Shown here one piece after another: positions 27,622-36,275 of a stretch of 64,000 nt of DNA (positions are counted from its first letter, which is position 1; each line of letters begins with the position of its first letter). Origin of the DNA: JBKQVT01 sp963727245 (GTDB lineage Bacteria; Planctomycetota; Planctomycetia; Pirellulales; Thermoguttaceae). Below the pieces are notes generated by a model, which saw only the letters and a program-made list of their open reading frames with translations, was not told the origin of the DNA and searched no databases. The translations under genes were made by a program, and so were the position numbers. The stretch spans positions 308,389-372,388 of the forward strand of contig CAVSFO010000016.1 of NCBI GenBank assembly GCA_963727245.1, given 5' to 3'.

Positions 27622-29268
27622 ATGAAAAAAGAGATCCTCATCAACGTCTCGCAGCCGGAAGAATGCCGGATCGCGATCGTCGAAGACGGCGTCCTGGAAG
27701 AACTCTACGTGGAGCGGGCGGGCCAGGACAGCTACGTCGGCAACATCTACAAGGGCGTGGTCGTCAACCTCGAGCCCAGCATCCAGGCGGCCTTCGTCGA
27801 TTTCGGCGTCGGCCGCAACGGCTTCCTCCACATCAGCGACGTGGAGCCGCAATACTTCCGCCAGGGCGGCTACGAACCGGACCAGCCGATCGGCCCGGGC
27901 GGTCCCCGCCGCCATGCCCAGCAGGCCGGCGGCGCCGCCAACGTCGCCGTGGCCGACGACCTCGACGACGAGGCGTTGGACGAGGAAGCCGCCCCGCGGC
28001 GGCCTTATCGACCCGGCGGTCGCCCCCGCGTCAAGCCGCCCATCCAGGAAATCCTCCGCCGCGGCGACGAGCTGCTGGTCCAAGTCATCAAGGAGGGCAT
28101 CGGCACCAAGGGGCCCACGCTCTCGACCTATATCAGCATCCCCGGCCGCTACCTGGTGCTCATGCCGGCCCTGGGGCGAATCGGCGTCTCGCGGAAGATC
28201 GAGGACGAAGAAGTCCGCCGCCGACTGCGCGACATCATGCTCGAGCTCAATCCGCCGCGCGGCGTGGGCTTCATCGTCCGCACCGCCGGCTCCGACCGTT
28301 CCAAGCGGGAGTTGTCCCGCGACCTGGCCTACCTGTTGCGGCTCTGGAAAGTCATCGTGCGGCGGATCAAGAAACTGCCCGCCCCGGTCGACATCTACCA
28401 GGAAAGCGACATGATCATCCGCACCATCCGCGACATCTTTAACGCCAACGTCGACACCATCTCCATCGACGAGAAATCGGCCTACGAGCGGGCCCGCGAG
28501 TTCCTCCAACTCGTCATGCCCCGCTACGTCAACCGCCTGCAATTCTACGAGGGCAAGGAACCGCTCTTCTACCGCTACGGGCTCGATGAGGAAATCGCCA
28601 AGATTCATCAGCGCAAGGTGCCGCTGAAGGCGGGCGGCTCCATCGTCATCGACCAGACCGAGGCCCTGGTGGCCATCAACGTCAACAGCGGCAACTTCCG
28701 CGCCGAAGACTCCGCCGAGGAGACCGCCTACCAAATGAACATCCTCGCCGCCAAGGAGATCGCCCGGCAAATCCGCCTCCGCGACCTCGGCGGCGTGGTC
28801 GTCAACGACTTCATCGACATGCACAAGGAGAAGCACCGCCGCGGCGTCGAACGCTCGCTGCGCAACGCGGTCAAACGCGACCGGGCCAGGACGAAGATCC
28901 TCCGCACCAGCCCCTTCGGCCTGATCGAGATGACCCGGCAGCGGATCCGTCCCAGTCTCAAGCGCAGCGCCTACACCGACTGTCCCTGCTGCCACGGCAC
29001 GGCCGTGGTGAAAACGCCGGAGAGCATGGCCATCGAAGTGATCCGTCTGTTGATCCTGGCCAGCCAGCGGCCGCAGATCAGCCGCGTGAGCGTCTCCGTG
29101 GCCACCGAAGTGGTGGACTATCTGAACAACAAGAAGCGCCACGAGCTGGTCCGTCTCGAAGACGAGGGGAGCATGGTGGTGCAAGTCGTTGCGGCGGAAG
29201 GAGTTGGCCCCGAGCACCTGGTCCTCGATTGCCGCGACGCCGAGGGCCGCGAGGTCAAGTTCCCCTAG
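27622..29268 (+). CDS. rng: Ribonuclease E/G family endoribonuclease
   Basis: 548 residues. Single-strand-specific endoribonuclease for rRNA maturation and mRNA decay. The N-terminal S1 region (SYVGNIYKGVVVNLEPSIQA, GFLHISDVE) is split by a Pro/Gly/acidic insert at about residues 85-145. The 5'-sensor and DNase-I-like parts follow with the Mg ligands in VAINVNSG and VVNDFIDM, then the Zn-link CPCC near residue 455. It lacks the long degradosome scaffold of E. coli RNase E, so RNase G-like size applies. The gene order DUF2344-RNase-rplU supports the assignment. Confidence 0.9.
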   Translation: MKKEILINVSQPEECRIAIVEDGVLEELYVERAGQDSYVGNIYKGVVVNLEPSIQAAFVDFGVGRNGFLHISDVEPQYFRQGGYEPDQPIGPGGPRRHAQQAGGAANVAVADDLDDEALDEEAAPRRPYRPGGRPRVKPPIQEILRRGDELLVQVIKEGIGTKGPTLSTYISIPGRYLVLMPALGRIGVSRKIEDEEVRRRLRDIMLELNPPRGVGFIVRTAGSDRSKRELSRDLAYLLRLWKVIVRRIKKLPAPVDIYQESDMIIRTIRDIFNANVDTISIDEKSAYERAREFLQLVMPRYVNRLQFYEGKEPLFYRYGLDEEIAKIHQRKVPLKAGGSIVIDQTEALVAINVNSGNFRAEDSAEETAYQMNILAAKEIARQIRLRDLGGVVVNDFIDMHKEKHRRGVERSLRNAVKRDRARTKILRTSPFGLIEMTRQRIRPSLKRSAYTDCPCCHGTAVVKTPESMAIEVIRLLILASQRPQISRVSVSVATEVVDYLNNKKRHELVRLEDEGSMVVQVVAAEGVGPEHLVLDCRDAEGREVKFP

Positions 29269-29284
29269 ACCGGCCGCGGACCCC

Positions 29285-29314
29285 TTGAACCCGGGGAACC
29301 CCTTGTGCTAGACT
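29285..29314 (+). promoter_or_regulatory. Candidate sigma-70-type promoter for rplU
   Basis: TTGAAC (29285-29290), an 18-bp spacer and TAGACT (29309-29314) preceded by TG one base away (extended -10). It lies 38 bp upstream of the rplU start. Consensus match only. Confidence 0.35.
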
Positions 29315-29351
29315 ACAGGGCTCTGAGCCTCTTAAGCAGATAGGATAGGTC

Positions 29352-29666
29352 ATGTACGCGATCATTCAGGACGGCGCACACCAGTTTCAGGTCGAACCAG
29401 GACAGCAACTCAACGTCGATTACCGCGGGCTTTCCGCGGGCGACGAGGTCAAGTTCGAGCGGGTGTTGGCCTATCGCGACGACGCGGGATTGAAGATCGG
29501 ACGGCCCACGCTGGATGCGGCCGTGGTCACGGCCAAGGTGGTCGGCCTAGTCCAGGGGCCGAAATTGGTCGTGCAGAAGTTCCGCCGCCGCAAGAACGAG
29601 CGCCGCCGCACCGGCCACCGCCAGATGTTCACCCGCGTGGTGATCGACAAGATCCAAGTCGGCTGA
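29352..29666 (+). CDS. rplU: Ribosomal protein bL21
   Basis: 104 residues, the full family length. Binds 23S rRNA in the large subunit. It starts MYAIIQDGAHQFQVEPGQQL and ends with the basic FRRRKNERRRTGHRQ and FTRVVIDKI. The RBS-like AGGATAGG precedes the ATG. In most bacteria rpmA (bL27) follows directly; here an R2 repeat and then the convergent nrdJ gene follow instead, so bL27 must be encoded elsewhere. Confidence 0.95.
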   Translation: MYAIIQDGAHQFQVEPGQQLNVDYRGLSAGDEVKFERVLAYRDDAGLKIGRPTLDAAVVTAKVVGLVQGPKLVVQKFRRRKNERRRTGHRQMFTRVVIDKIQVG

Positions 29667-29693
29667 AGTTTTCCGCCGGCGAGCCATGAATGG

Positions 29694-29768
29694 TAGGGTG
29701 GGTCGAGGGGCACCATGCGCAGCATGGTCGCGAGCCCCACCAATTACCGGCGGTTTCCTGGTGGGGCC
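29694..29768. repeat. Palindromic repeat R2, copy 4 (partial), downstream of rplU
   Basis: TAGGGTGGGTCGAGGGGCAC, then GAGCCCCACC...GGTGGGGC. The left outer arm is intact but the right outer arm is missing. The CCATGCGCAGCATGG block matches the interior of copy 2 at 14181. Confidence 0.75.
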
Positions 29769-29893
29769 CGGGGGGAAGCGATTCGCGGACTCCATTGCAA
29801 GGTGCCCGGCTTCTCGTTGCGCCGCCCTCACCCTAACCCTCTCCCGGAGGGAGAGGGGACCTCGACCGCACCGCCGCCTCGCTTATCCCCCGC

Positions 29894-32800
29894 TCACGAG
29901 CAGCCCATGCTGTTGCCGCAGTTGTGGCAGAGGTAGCAGTTGCCGGACCGCACCGTAATCGCGCCGCAACGGTCGCAACTGGGGGCGTCGGTCTGGAAGC
30001 TGGCGAACTGTTCGCTGCGGGCGGCCGGGCCGAAGAACAGATCGGCCTGCGCCGCCGCGGCCACTCGCGGCGGCGTGGCGGCGGCCGGCGCCGTGGCGGC
30101 GGCGATTCGCTTCGTCGCGGCGGCCAGTCCACCATAGGCCGCAGAGCCGTTGCCGAAGCCGTTACCCGAGCCGTTTCCCGAGCCGTTGGCCGCAGCCGCC
30201 CCGTTGGTCTTGGCCGGTCCTGGCCCAGCAGCCGGCCCGCCGGCCTTCGTGGCGACGGGCCGAAGTTGCGGCTCCGCGTCGCCGCCGTTCGGCGGCGCCT
30301 CCGAGGGTGACGGCAGGGCCGCGTGGTTGGCCTCCGCGTAGCCCGGCAAGAACGTAATCCCCAGCCAGCGGAAAATGTAATCCACCAGGCTCTTGGCGAT
30401 GCGGATATCGGGGTTCTTGGTGAAGCCCATGGGCTCGAAGCGGGTGTGCGAGAACTTGTTCACGTACACCTCCAGGGGCACGCCGTATTGCAGGCTCATG
30501 GAAACCGCCGTGCCGAAGCAATCCATCAGGCCGCCGATGGTGCTCCCCTCCTTGGCCATGGTGATGAACAGTTCGCCGGGCCGCCCGTCCGGATAGAGCC
30601 CCACCGTGATGTAGCCCTCGTGCCCGGAGATGTTGAACTTATGGGTGATCGACTGCCGCGTGTCGGGGAGCCGCTCGCGGCGGGGCGCGGAGACGAGCTT
30701 GGCCGCCGCCTTGTCGCTGTTGCTCTTGGTCGACACCGGCTGCACCTCTTTCGACCCGTCGCGATAGATCGCCAGCGCCTTCAGTCCCAGCCGCCAGCCT
30801 TCGCGATAGGCGTCGGCCACGTCGTCCGGCGTGGCGTCCTTGGGCATGTTGACGGTCTTCGAGATGGCGCCGGAAATGAACGGCTGGGCGGCGGCCATCA
30901 TGCGGATATGGGCCTTCCAGGGAATGAACCGCGTGCCGTTGGCGGGCTGGAAGGCGCAGTCGAACACCGGCAAGTGTTCGAGCTTCAGGTCGGCCGCCCC
31001 CTCGATCGTACCCTCTTTGTCGATGTGCGAGACGATCGATTCGATCTCTTCCGGCTCGTAGCCCAGCGTCCGCAGCGCCTGCGGCACCATCTGGTTGACG
31101 AGCTTCAACATGCCGCCGCCGGCCAACTGCTTGTACTTCACCAGCGCGATGTCCGGCTCGATGCCGGTGGTGTCGCAATCCATCATGAAGCTGATGGTCC
31201 CGGTGGGCGCCAGCACGGTGGCCTGGGCATTGCGGAAACCGTAGCGGCGGCCGCGCAGCAGGACGTCGTCCCACAGTTTGCGGGCGGCTTCCTGGAGGTG
31301 CTTGGGACAGGCCTTGATCTGGTCGGCCTTTTCCCAGTGCATCTCCATGACTTGCAGCATGGCGTCGCGGTTCTCCTCGAAGCCGTCGAAGGGCCCCACG
31401 GCGGCGGCCAGCTCCGTGCTGGTCCGGCAGGCGGAGCCGTGCAAGAGGGCCGTCACCGCCCCGCAAAGCCCCCGCGCCTCGTCCGAGTCGTAGGCCAGGC
31501 CGCTGGCCATGATCAGGCTGCCGAGGTTCGAGTAGCCCAGCCCCAGCGGCCGGAAGCGGTGGCTGGTGGCCGTGATCCGCTGTGTCGGATAGCTGGCGTG
31601 ATCGACCAGGATCTCCTGGGCGATGAACACCAGCCGGCAGGCCGCCTGGAAGCGCTCGATGTCGAAGCCGCCGTCCGGCAGGCGGAACTTCATCAGGTTG
31701 ACGCTCGCCAGGTTGCACGCCGAATCGTCCAGGAACATGTACTCCGAGCAGGGGTTGCTGGCGTTGATCCGGCCCGAGCGCGGGCAGGTGTGCCAGCGGT
31801 TGATCGTGGAATCGTACTGCAAACCCGGGTCGCCGCAGGCCCAGGCCGCCTGGGCGATGTGGCCGAACATCTCCCGCGCCTGATACGTCGGCCCTTCCCT
31901 GGCCGTATGGGTCACCCAATGCGTCGTCCACGGCTTGTCCGAGGCCACCGCCTCCATGAACTCGTCGCTCACCCGCACCGACAGGTTGGCGTTCTGGAAG
32001 AGAATCGAATCGTAGGCCTCCTGCGCCTCGTAGCCTTCTTGGATCAGCAGCCGGGCCTTCTTCTCCTCGTGGTGCTTGCAGTCGATGAATTCCATGATGT
32101 CGGGATGCCAAACCTTCAGCGACTGCATCTTGGCGGCCCGGCGGGTCTTGCCGCCGCTCTTGACCACCGCCGCGATCTGGTCGTACACCCGCATGAACGA
32201 CAAAGGCCCCGACGGCTTGCCCCCGCCGGAAAGCTTCTCCCGGTGCGACCGCAGGCTGGAGAGGTCCGTCCCCGTCCCCGAGCCGAACTTGAAGAGCATG
32301 GCCTCGCTGCGGGCAAGCTCCATGATGTCTTCCATGTTGTCTTGCACGCTTTGAATGAAACAGGCCGAGGCTTGCGGATACTCGTAGGGGTTCTTCGGCT
32401 GCACGACCGACCGCGAGGCGGCGTCCCAGTGCCAACTGCACATCGACCCCTTCACGCCGTACTGGTGATAGAGCCCGACGTTGAACCAGACCGGCGAGTT
32501 GAACGAGGCGGCCTGGTGCAGGCACAACCAGGCCAGGTCGCGGTAGAAGTGCCGGGCGTCCTCGGCGGCGGCGAAGTAGCCGTCCTCCAGGCCCCAATCG
32601 GCGATCGTCCGGCAGACGCGATGGATCAATTGCCGCGCGCTCTTCTCGCGCTCGCCGGTGTTGACCTCGCCGTAGAAATACTTGCTGGCTACGACGTTGG
32701 TGGCCAACTGCGACCACGAGGCCGGCACCTCGCAATCGCGCTGCTCGAAGACCACCTCGCCCCCTTCGCCCTTGATGGCCGCGGTGCGCAGGTCCCAGGC

Positions 32801-32992
32801 GACCGTGTCGAAAGGATCGGCCGCGTCGGCCGGGCAGAAAACCTCGTCGATCGTCAACCCGGCCGTGGGCGCCCTGGCGGGCTTTTGCGGCACGGCCTGC
32901 TCGGCCGTCGCCGCCGGCTTGGCCCGCTTGGAAGCGGTCTGATCGGTGGTTCCGGCGGACATCTTGGCGGACTGGGCATCAATAGAATCCAT
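29894..32992 (-). CDS. nrdJ: Adenosylcobalamin-dependent (class II) ribonucleotide reductase
   Basis: Reduces ribonucleotides to deoxyribonucleotides without oxygen dependence; 1032 residues. ATG 32992 follows GGAAGGAGG. A low-complexity Lys/Ala N-terminus precedes the catalytic barrel with FNSPVWFNVG, KFGSGTGTDLSSLRSH, the Cys-bearing NPCSEYMFLDDSACNLASVN and ATVLAPTGTISFMMDCDTTG. The TSCPD-type region (FNISGHEGYITVGLYPDG) follows. A Gly/Asn/Ser linker (about residues 935-960) connects to a C-terminal CDRCG...CYLCHNCG zinc-ribbon-like module with redox-type Cys. A possible NrdR box lies upstream. Cobalamin supply genes are not in the window. Confidence 0.93.
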   Translation of the reverse strand: MDSIDAQSAKMSAGTTDQTASKRAKPAATAEQAVPQKPARAPTAGLTIDEVFCPADAADPFDTVAWDLRTAAIKGEGGEVVFEQRDCEVPASWSQLATNVVASKYFYGEVNTGEREKSARQLIHRVCRTIADWGLEDGYFAAAEDARHFYRDLAWLCLHQAASFNSPVWFNVGLYHQYGVKGSMCSWHWDAASRSVVQPKNPYEYPQASACFIQSVQDNMEDIMELARSEAMLFKFGSGTGTDLSSLRSHREKLSGGGKPSGPLSFMRVYDQIAAVVKSGGKTRRAAKMQSLKVWHPDIMEFIDCKHHEEKKARLLIQEGYEAQEAYDSILFQNANLSVRVSDEFMEAVASDKPWTTHWVTHTAREGPTYQAREMFGHIAQAAWACGDPGLQYDSTINRWHTCPRSGRINASNPCSEYMFLDDSACNLASVNLMKFRLPDGGFDIERFQAACRLVFIAQEILVDHASYPTQRITATSHRFRPLGLGYSNLGSLIMASGLAYDSDEARGLCGAVTALLHGSACRTSTELAAAVGPFDGFEENRDAMLQVMEMHWEKADQIKACPKHLQEAARKLWDDVLLRGRRYGFRNAQATVLAPTGTISFMMDCDTTGIEPDIALVKYKQLAGGGMLKLVNQMVPQALRTLGYEPEEIESIVSHIDKEGTIEGAADLKLEHLPVFDCAFQPANGTRFIPWKAHIRMMAAAQPFISGAISKTVNMPKDATPDDVADAYREGWRLGLKALAIYRDGSKEVQPVSTKSNSDKAAAKLVSAPRRERLPDTRQSITHKFNISGHEGYITVGLYPDGRPGELFITMAKEGSTIGGLMDCFGTAVSMSLQYGVPLEVYVNKFSHTRFEPMGFTKNPDIRIAKSLVDYIFRWLGITFLPGYAEANHAALPSPSEAPPNGGDAEPQLRPVATKAGGPAAGPGPAKTNGAAAANGSGNGSGNGFGNGSAAYGGLAAATKRIAAATAPAAATPPRVAAAAQADLFFGPAARSEQFASFQTDAPSCDRCGAITVRSGNCYLCHNCGNSMGCS

Positions 32993-33081
32993 GGCGGAAT
33001 TCCTCCTTCCCCGGGAAATTTGGGCGTCCTTACCAACGCATATACATCAGTATAGACAAATATCGACTAGAACGGCTCGAT

Positions 33082-33097
33082 ACCCCATATATTGTAT
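33082..33097 (-). promoter_or_regulatory. Candidate NrdR box upstream of nrdJ
   Basis: ACCCCATATATTGTAT agrees at 12 of 16 positions with the palindromic NrdR-box consensus ACACTATATATAGTGT, counted by hand. It lies 90 bp upstream of the nrdJ start in an AT-rich stretch. NrdR sites are normally paired. A second, much weaker match (7 of 16) is at 33035-33050. Suggestive only. Confidence 0.35.
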
Positions 33098-33504
33098 TCT
33101 ACGCAATTCAGACCACAACATACAGAGGAGATGGGTCCAAGTTTACCGCTTGTAGAATTGCGGTCAATGACCGCGGCAAAAGTTGTCCTAAGGCCATGAC
33201 GCCTGGGAAGTTGCGGCGATGCGTCCCCCCGGCGGCCACGGCGGCTGAGGGCGGATCGACAGACCTAAATGCTTACTTGCTCATAGGTTGCGGCGATTGG
33301 CTTCCTCATGGGAAGCTAACCGGTCGCTAACGGCCGATTCACAAGAAATTCTCCGCCGTCCGGTCATTCGTGGGTGAAGGAGGGAAAGCACGGAAAGCTG
33401 CGGAAACCATCCCACCCGATGGAAACGCCGCGGCCCTCCCCGCTGCCGTCCGGACAGTGCCACTGCTGGCTTGTCCAGCCTGTGTTGGCGTATCCCGCCG
33501 CCGC
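33098..33504. other. Intergenic region between nrdJ and the ROK gene
   Basis: About 400 bp between divergent nrdJ and the 3' end of the ROK gene. It is AT-richer close to nrdJ, consistent with its promoter. I see no gene, tRNA or cobalamin-box motif. Confidence 0.5.
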
Positions 33505-34891
33505 TCAGCAGGTCACGTGCATCAGCGCCGCCTTGCGCTGCTTCGAGCGGTTGTAGACCTCGACCGCCTCCGCCGTCGGCAGCACCTCGCAGCGAATCGC
33601 CCGCTGGCTCAAGTACGCGCTGCGACTCTTCGCTGAGCTCGATCTTCCCTTCTTTGCCGCCGCCGACGATGAGGATTTCCGGTCCGCCCCGGCAGACCTT
33701 CTGCAATTCCTTGGGGCCGATGGTGTGCGGGATGCCCTCGTGCTCGCGGCACAGCGATTTGCCGCGCCGTTTCGTCTTGCCGTTGACGGGAATATAAACG
33801 TCGCGGCGATAGGTCTTGCGACCGACGGTAATCTCGCCCACGCTGGCGCGGACGATCTCCGGATAGCGCGGCGCGACGGCGTAGCGCTTCTTGAAGGGGC
33901 TGCGGCCGGCCAGCTTGCGGGCCAAGGCCACGGCGCCCAGCACCACGGCGTCGTCGCCCAGGGCCGACAGCAGCACCTGCCCGCCGTCGCGGGCGCCCGG
34001 CAGGCGATCGCTGCCCACGATGTTCTCGATGATCGGCATCATGAAGTCGCTGCAGGCCTCGATCACCCCGCCGCCCAGCACGATCACCTCGGGGTCGACC
34101 AGGTGGCGGACCGTCAGGCAGGCGTAGCCCAGCACTTCGGAGGCGTGGCGAACGACTTCGGTGACCAGCGGGTCTTCGGCCTCCAGGGCACGGCGGATGG
34201 CCCCGCTGCGGATCACGCTCAGGTCGCCGCCGCCCAGTTCGGTGAGGATGCTGGTGCGTCCGGCCGCCATGGCCTCGCGGATATCGCGCTCGATGGCGGT
34301 GCGGCTGGCCAGGGCTTCCAAGCAGCCGCGGTTTCCGCAGCCGCACTTGGGGCCGCCGATCTGCATGACGATGTGGCCGATCTCGCCGGCCGACTCGCGG
34401 GCCCCCCGCCACAGTTTCCCCTTCTGCACCAGGCCGGCGCCGATGCCGGTGCCGACCCAGATGCCCAGCACGCTGCGGGCCTGACGCGCCGAGCCCAACC
34501 AGGTTTCGCCCAGCGTCCCCAGGTTGCCGTCGTTGCCCACCGCCACCGGAACATGGAAGCGGCCTTCCAAGTGGGCGCCGATCGCCACCCCCGTGAGACT
34601 CATGTTGGGCGTGACCACCACCCGGGCGGAGTCCGGATCGACCACGCCGGGCACGGCGATGCCCACGGCGGTGAGGTCGGCGGTGGCGATCTTCGCCTTT
34701 TTGAGCGTATCGTCCATGACCTTTTCGATGACGGCCAGGACTTGTTCGGGCCCGCCGGTCCGGGGCGTGGGCTGCCGTTCCTGCTGCAGGATTCCCCCCG
34801 ACTCGCGCACCAACGAGGCCTGCACCTTCGTGCCGCCCACGTCCACGCCCAGGTACAAACGATCCTTGCCGGCTGCCGTGTGGTTCTTCAT
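33505..34891 (-). CDS. ROK-family glucokinase fused to an Mth938-like domain (one frameshift)
   Basis: N-terminal ROK sugar kinase (about residues 1-330). It has the ATP site GVDVGGTKVQASLV, VGNDGNLGTLGE with the catalytic Asp, GIWVGTGIGAGLV, EIGHIVMQIGG and the zinc motif CGCGNRGCLEAL. A C-terminal Mth938/NDUFAF3-type domain (about 345-460) follows: ASVGEITVGRKTYRRDVYI, TIGPKELQKVC, EILIVGGGKEGKIELSEES. The frame breaks near 33618. The corrected frame reads YLSQRAIRCEVLPTAEAVEV and ends KAALMHVTC at 33505; uncorrected translation runs to 33281. The kinase role (glucose or N-acetyl sugar phosphorylation) is well supported. The role of the fused domain is unknown. Confidence 0.83.
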
Positions 34892-35268
34892 CGGAATCCC
34901 TTTCTTCTCAGGAGTCGTGCCCTAGACCCAAGCCGCCGAAACAGCCCCCCCTCTCCCGGAGAGAGGGGAACCGTCTCAACGCCATCCGCCCCCGCAACTG
35001 TACCGCCGCGCACAGTTGATGACAAGATGGTGGGGGCCTTCTCGGCCGGCGGACAGAGTGACCGGGCAGCCTCGCGGATCGAACCCCGCAGGGCGTGGCG
35101 GATCGTGCCGTCCTGCCGTCCCGGGAAAAGTATAGGGCAAGAGCGCCGCCGTGGCGGTTAGCTCCGCTGGCCGGCGGCCCGCTTCCGTTCCCCCATGAGA
35201 ATGCCGCCCGCCAGGGCGTAGACGGCCAGGAATGCCAGGGGAAGGATAATGGGGATCAATTCTGGTTG
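34892..35268. other. Intergenic region upstream of the ROK gene
   Basis: It contains a short CCCTCTCCCGGAGAGAGGGG palindrome (34951-34970, also as a variant at 29836) and otherwise no recognisable element, apart from the small candidate ORF at 35158-35271. Confidence 0.45.
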
Positions 35269-35271
35269 CAT
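35158..35271 (-). CDS. Small single-pass membrane protein (37 aa), tentative
   Basis: MQPELIPIILPLAFLAVYAL followed by AGGILMGERKRAAGQRS: one transmembrane helix and a basic tail. No clear ribosome-binding site precedes ATG 35271. It has the composition of genuine small membrane proteins but no homology I recognise. Confidence 0.3.
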   Translation of the reverse strand: MQPELIPIILPLAFLAVYALAGGILMGERKRAAGQRS

Positions 35272-35468
35272 GGGTCGGCCCGAGGGAGGGTGGGAAGGCC
35301 GCTTGGGCGGAGCCGCGTCCACCGCAAAGGTATGCGCCTGTGTCATCGGCCCGCCAGCATAGCGATCTACACCGTTGCCGGCAACGCTGATTCAGGCGTC
35401 AGGACCGATTTTGTTTTCGCCGCCGGCAAAGCCTGCGTAAGGGACCAGGGGCCAGGGGCCAGGGGAAC

Positions 35469-35499
35469 AAAAAAAGCCCCCGGACTGCGTCCGGGGGGT
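35469..35499 (-). repeat. Terminator-like hairpin repeat R4, copy 3
   Basis: The minus-strand reading CCCCCGGAC-GCA-GTCCGGGGG followed by CTTTTTTTG has ideal terminator form facing left, but no leftward gene ends here. GGGACCAGGGGCC-type repeats (35441-35464) abut it. Confidence 0.7.
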
Positions 35500-35675
35500 A
35501 GATGCTTTCCTCCGGGCGCATGAACACAACTTCTTCACGCATCTCGGCCGCCCCGTCCCGACTTCTACATAAATCGGCAATTAGTTGGCCCATTTCCGGC
35601 TTCCAACTATGCACATTTTGTGCTAGTGTACTTATGTACACATTTCAAAGAAGGCGATGCGTAGGAGGATGGGCC

Positions 35676-35966
35676 ATGCTTGCCGAGGCGGTAGTCGAGC
35701 AGATCCGCGATTTGTTGGCCATCGGGGAGCTTTCGCAGCGTAAGATCGCCCGCCGCTTGGGCGTGAGTCGCGGCTCGGTCAATGCGATTTCCCAGGACCG
35801 GCGGCCGGACTACGCGAGGTCGGCCCGGGCGGCCGGCCAGCGTTTTCCGCAGCGCGAGGGGGTGCCGCGGCGTTGTCCCGGCTGCGGGGGGATGGTGCAA
35901 ATGCCCTGTCTGTTGTGCTACGTTCGCTCGCTGGGAAGGGTTGACAGACGGCGGCCGTCGGGATAG
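35676..35966 (+). CDS. Small HTH / zinc-ribbon protein
   Basis: 96 residues from ATG 35676, with TAGGAGGA just upstream. The N-terminal helix-turn-helix (EQIRDLLAIGELSQRKIARR, then LGVSRGSVNAI) resembles resolvase/transposase-type HTHs. The C-terminus has CPGCGGMVQMPCLLC, a four-Cys metal site. Probably a DNA-binding regulator; proteins of this build are frequent in planctomycetes as I recall. The AT-rich stretch at 35600-35650 is the likely promoter region. Confidence 0.75.
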   Translation: MLAEAVVEQIRDLLAIGELSQRKIARRLGVSRGSVNAISQDRRPDYARSARAAGQRFPQREGVPRRCPGCGGMVQMPCLLCYVRSLGRVDRRRPSG

Positions 35967-36011
35967 AAAAATGGTGCTGCTCGGGGCCGTAAGGCCGCCG
36001 CCAGCAGACCT

Positions 36012-36084
36012 GCCCCCTTCGTCTAGTGGCCCAGGACATCGGATTCTCAGTCCGACGACAGGGGTTCGACTCCCCTAGGGGGTA
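36012..36084 (+). tRNA. tRNA-Glu (anticodon CTC)
   Basis: 73-nt cloverleaf. The acceptor is GCCCCCT/AGGGGGT, the anticodon stem TCGGA/TCCGA with loop TTCTCAG (anticodon CTC), the T-arm CAGGGGTTCGACTCCCCT and the discriminator A. CCA is not encoded. Confidence 0.95.
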
Positions 36085-36129
36085 CTCTTCATCGCGTGCG
36101 CGCATCTCGATATGGCCACGCGGGTTGAA

Positions 36130-36275
36130 GCGAGCATTGTAGGCGGCACAGGCCCTGTGCCGTCCCTGGTTCGCGGCCGGTGGGACCGATGCCGAAAACA
36201 ACGATACCCTTGCTCCCCAAGGCCGCCGGGCACCCGCGAAGCGGGTCACGGCCGGTGGGACCGGCGCGAAAAAAA
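36130..36275. repeat. Palindromic repeats R10 and a GGCACAGGCCCTGTGCC unit
   Basis: A palindrome GGCGGCACAGGCCCTGTGCC is followed by two units of GCGGCCGGTGGGACCG or ACGGCCGGTGGGACCGG, each followed by an A-rich run. The second overlaps and encodes the C-terminus of the DUF1559-like gene. A third unit is at 37303-37335, just upstream of the same gene. Confidence 0.7.

Noticed and set aside
27058..29217. Long antisense frame over the RNase E/G gene
   Set aside because: No recognisable motif; explained by codon bias.
30323..33055. 910-codon plus-strand frame over nrdJ
   Set aside because: Shadow of the nrdJ coding strand; no start context or domain.
32993..33280. Cobalamin riboswitch upstream of the B12-dependent reductase
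   Set aside because: I found no B12-box (GCCACTG-type) or matching stems; class II nrd genes are not always riboswitch-controlled.
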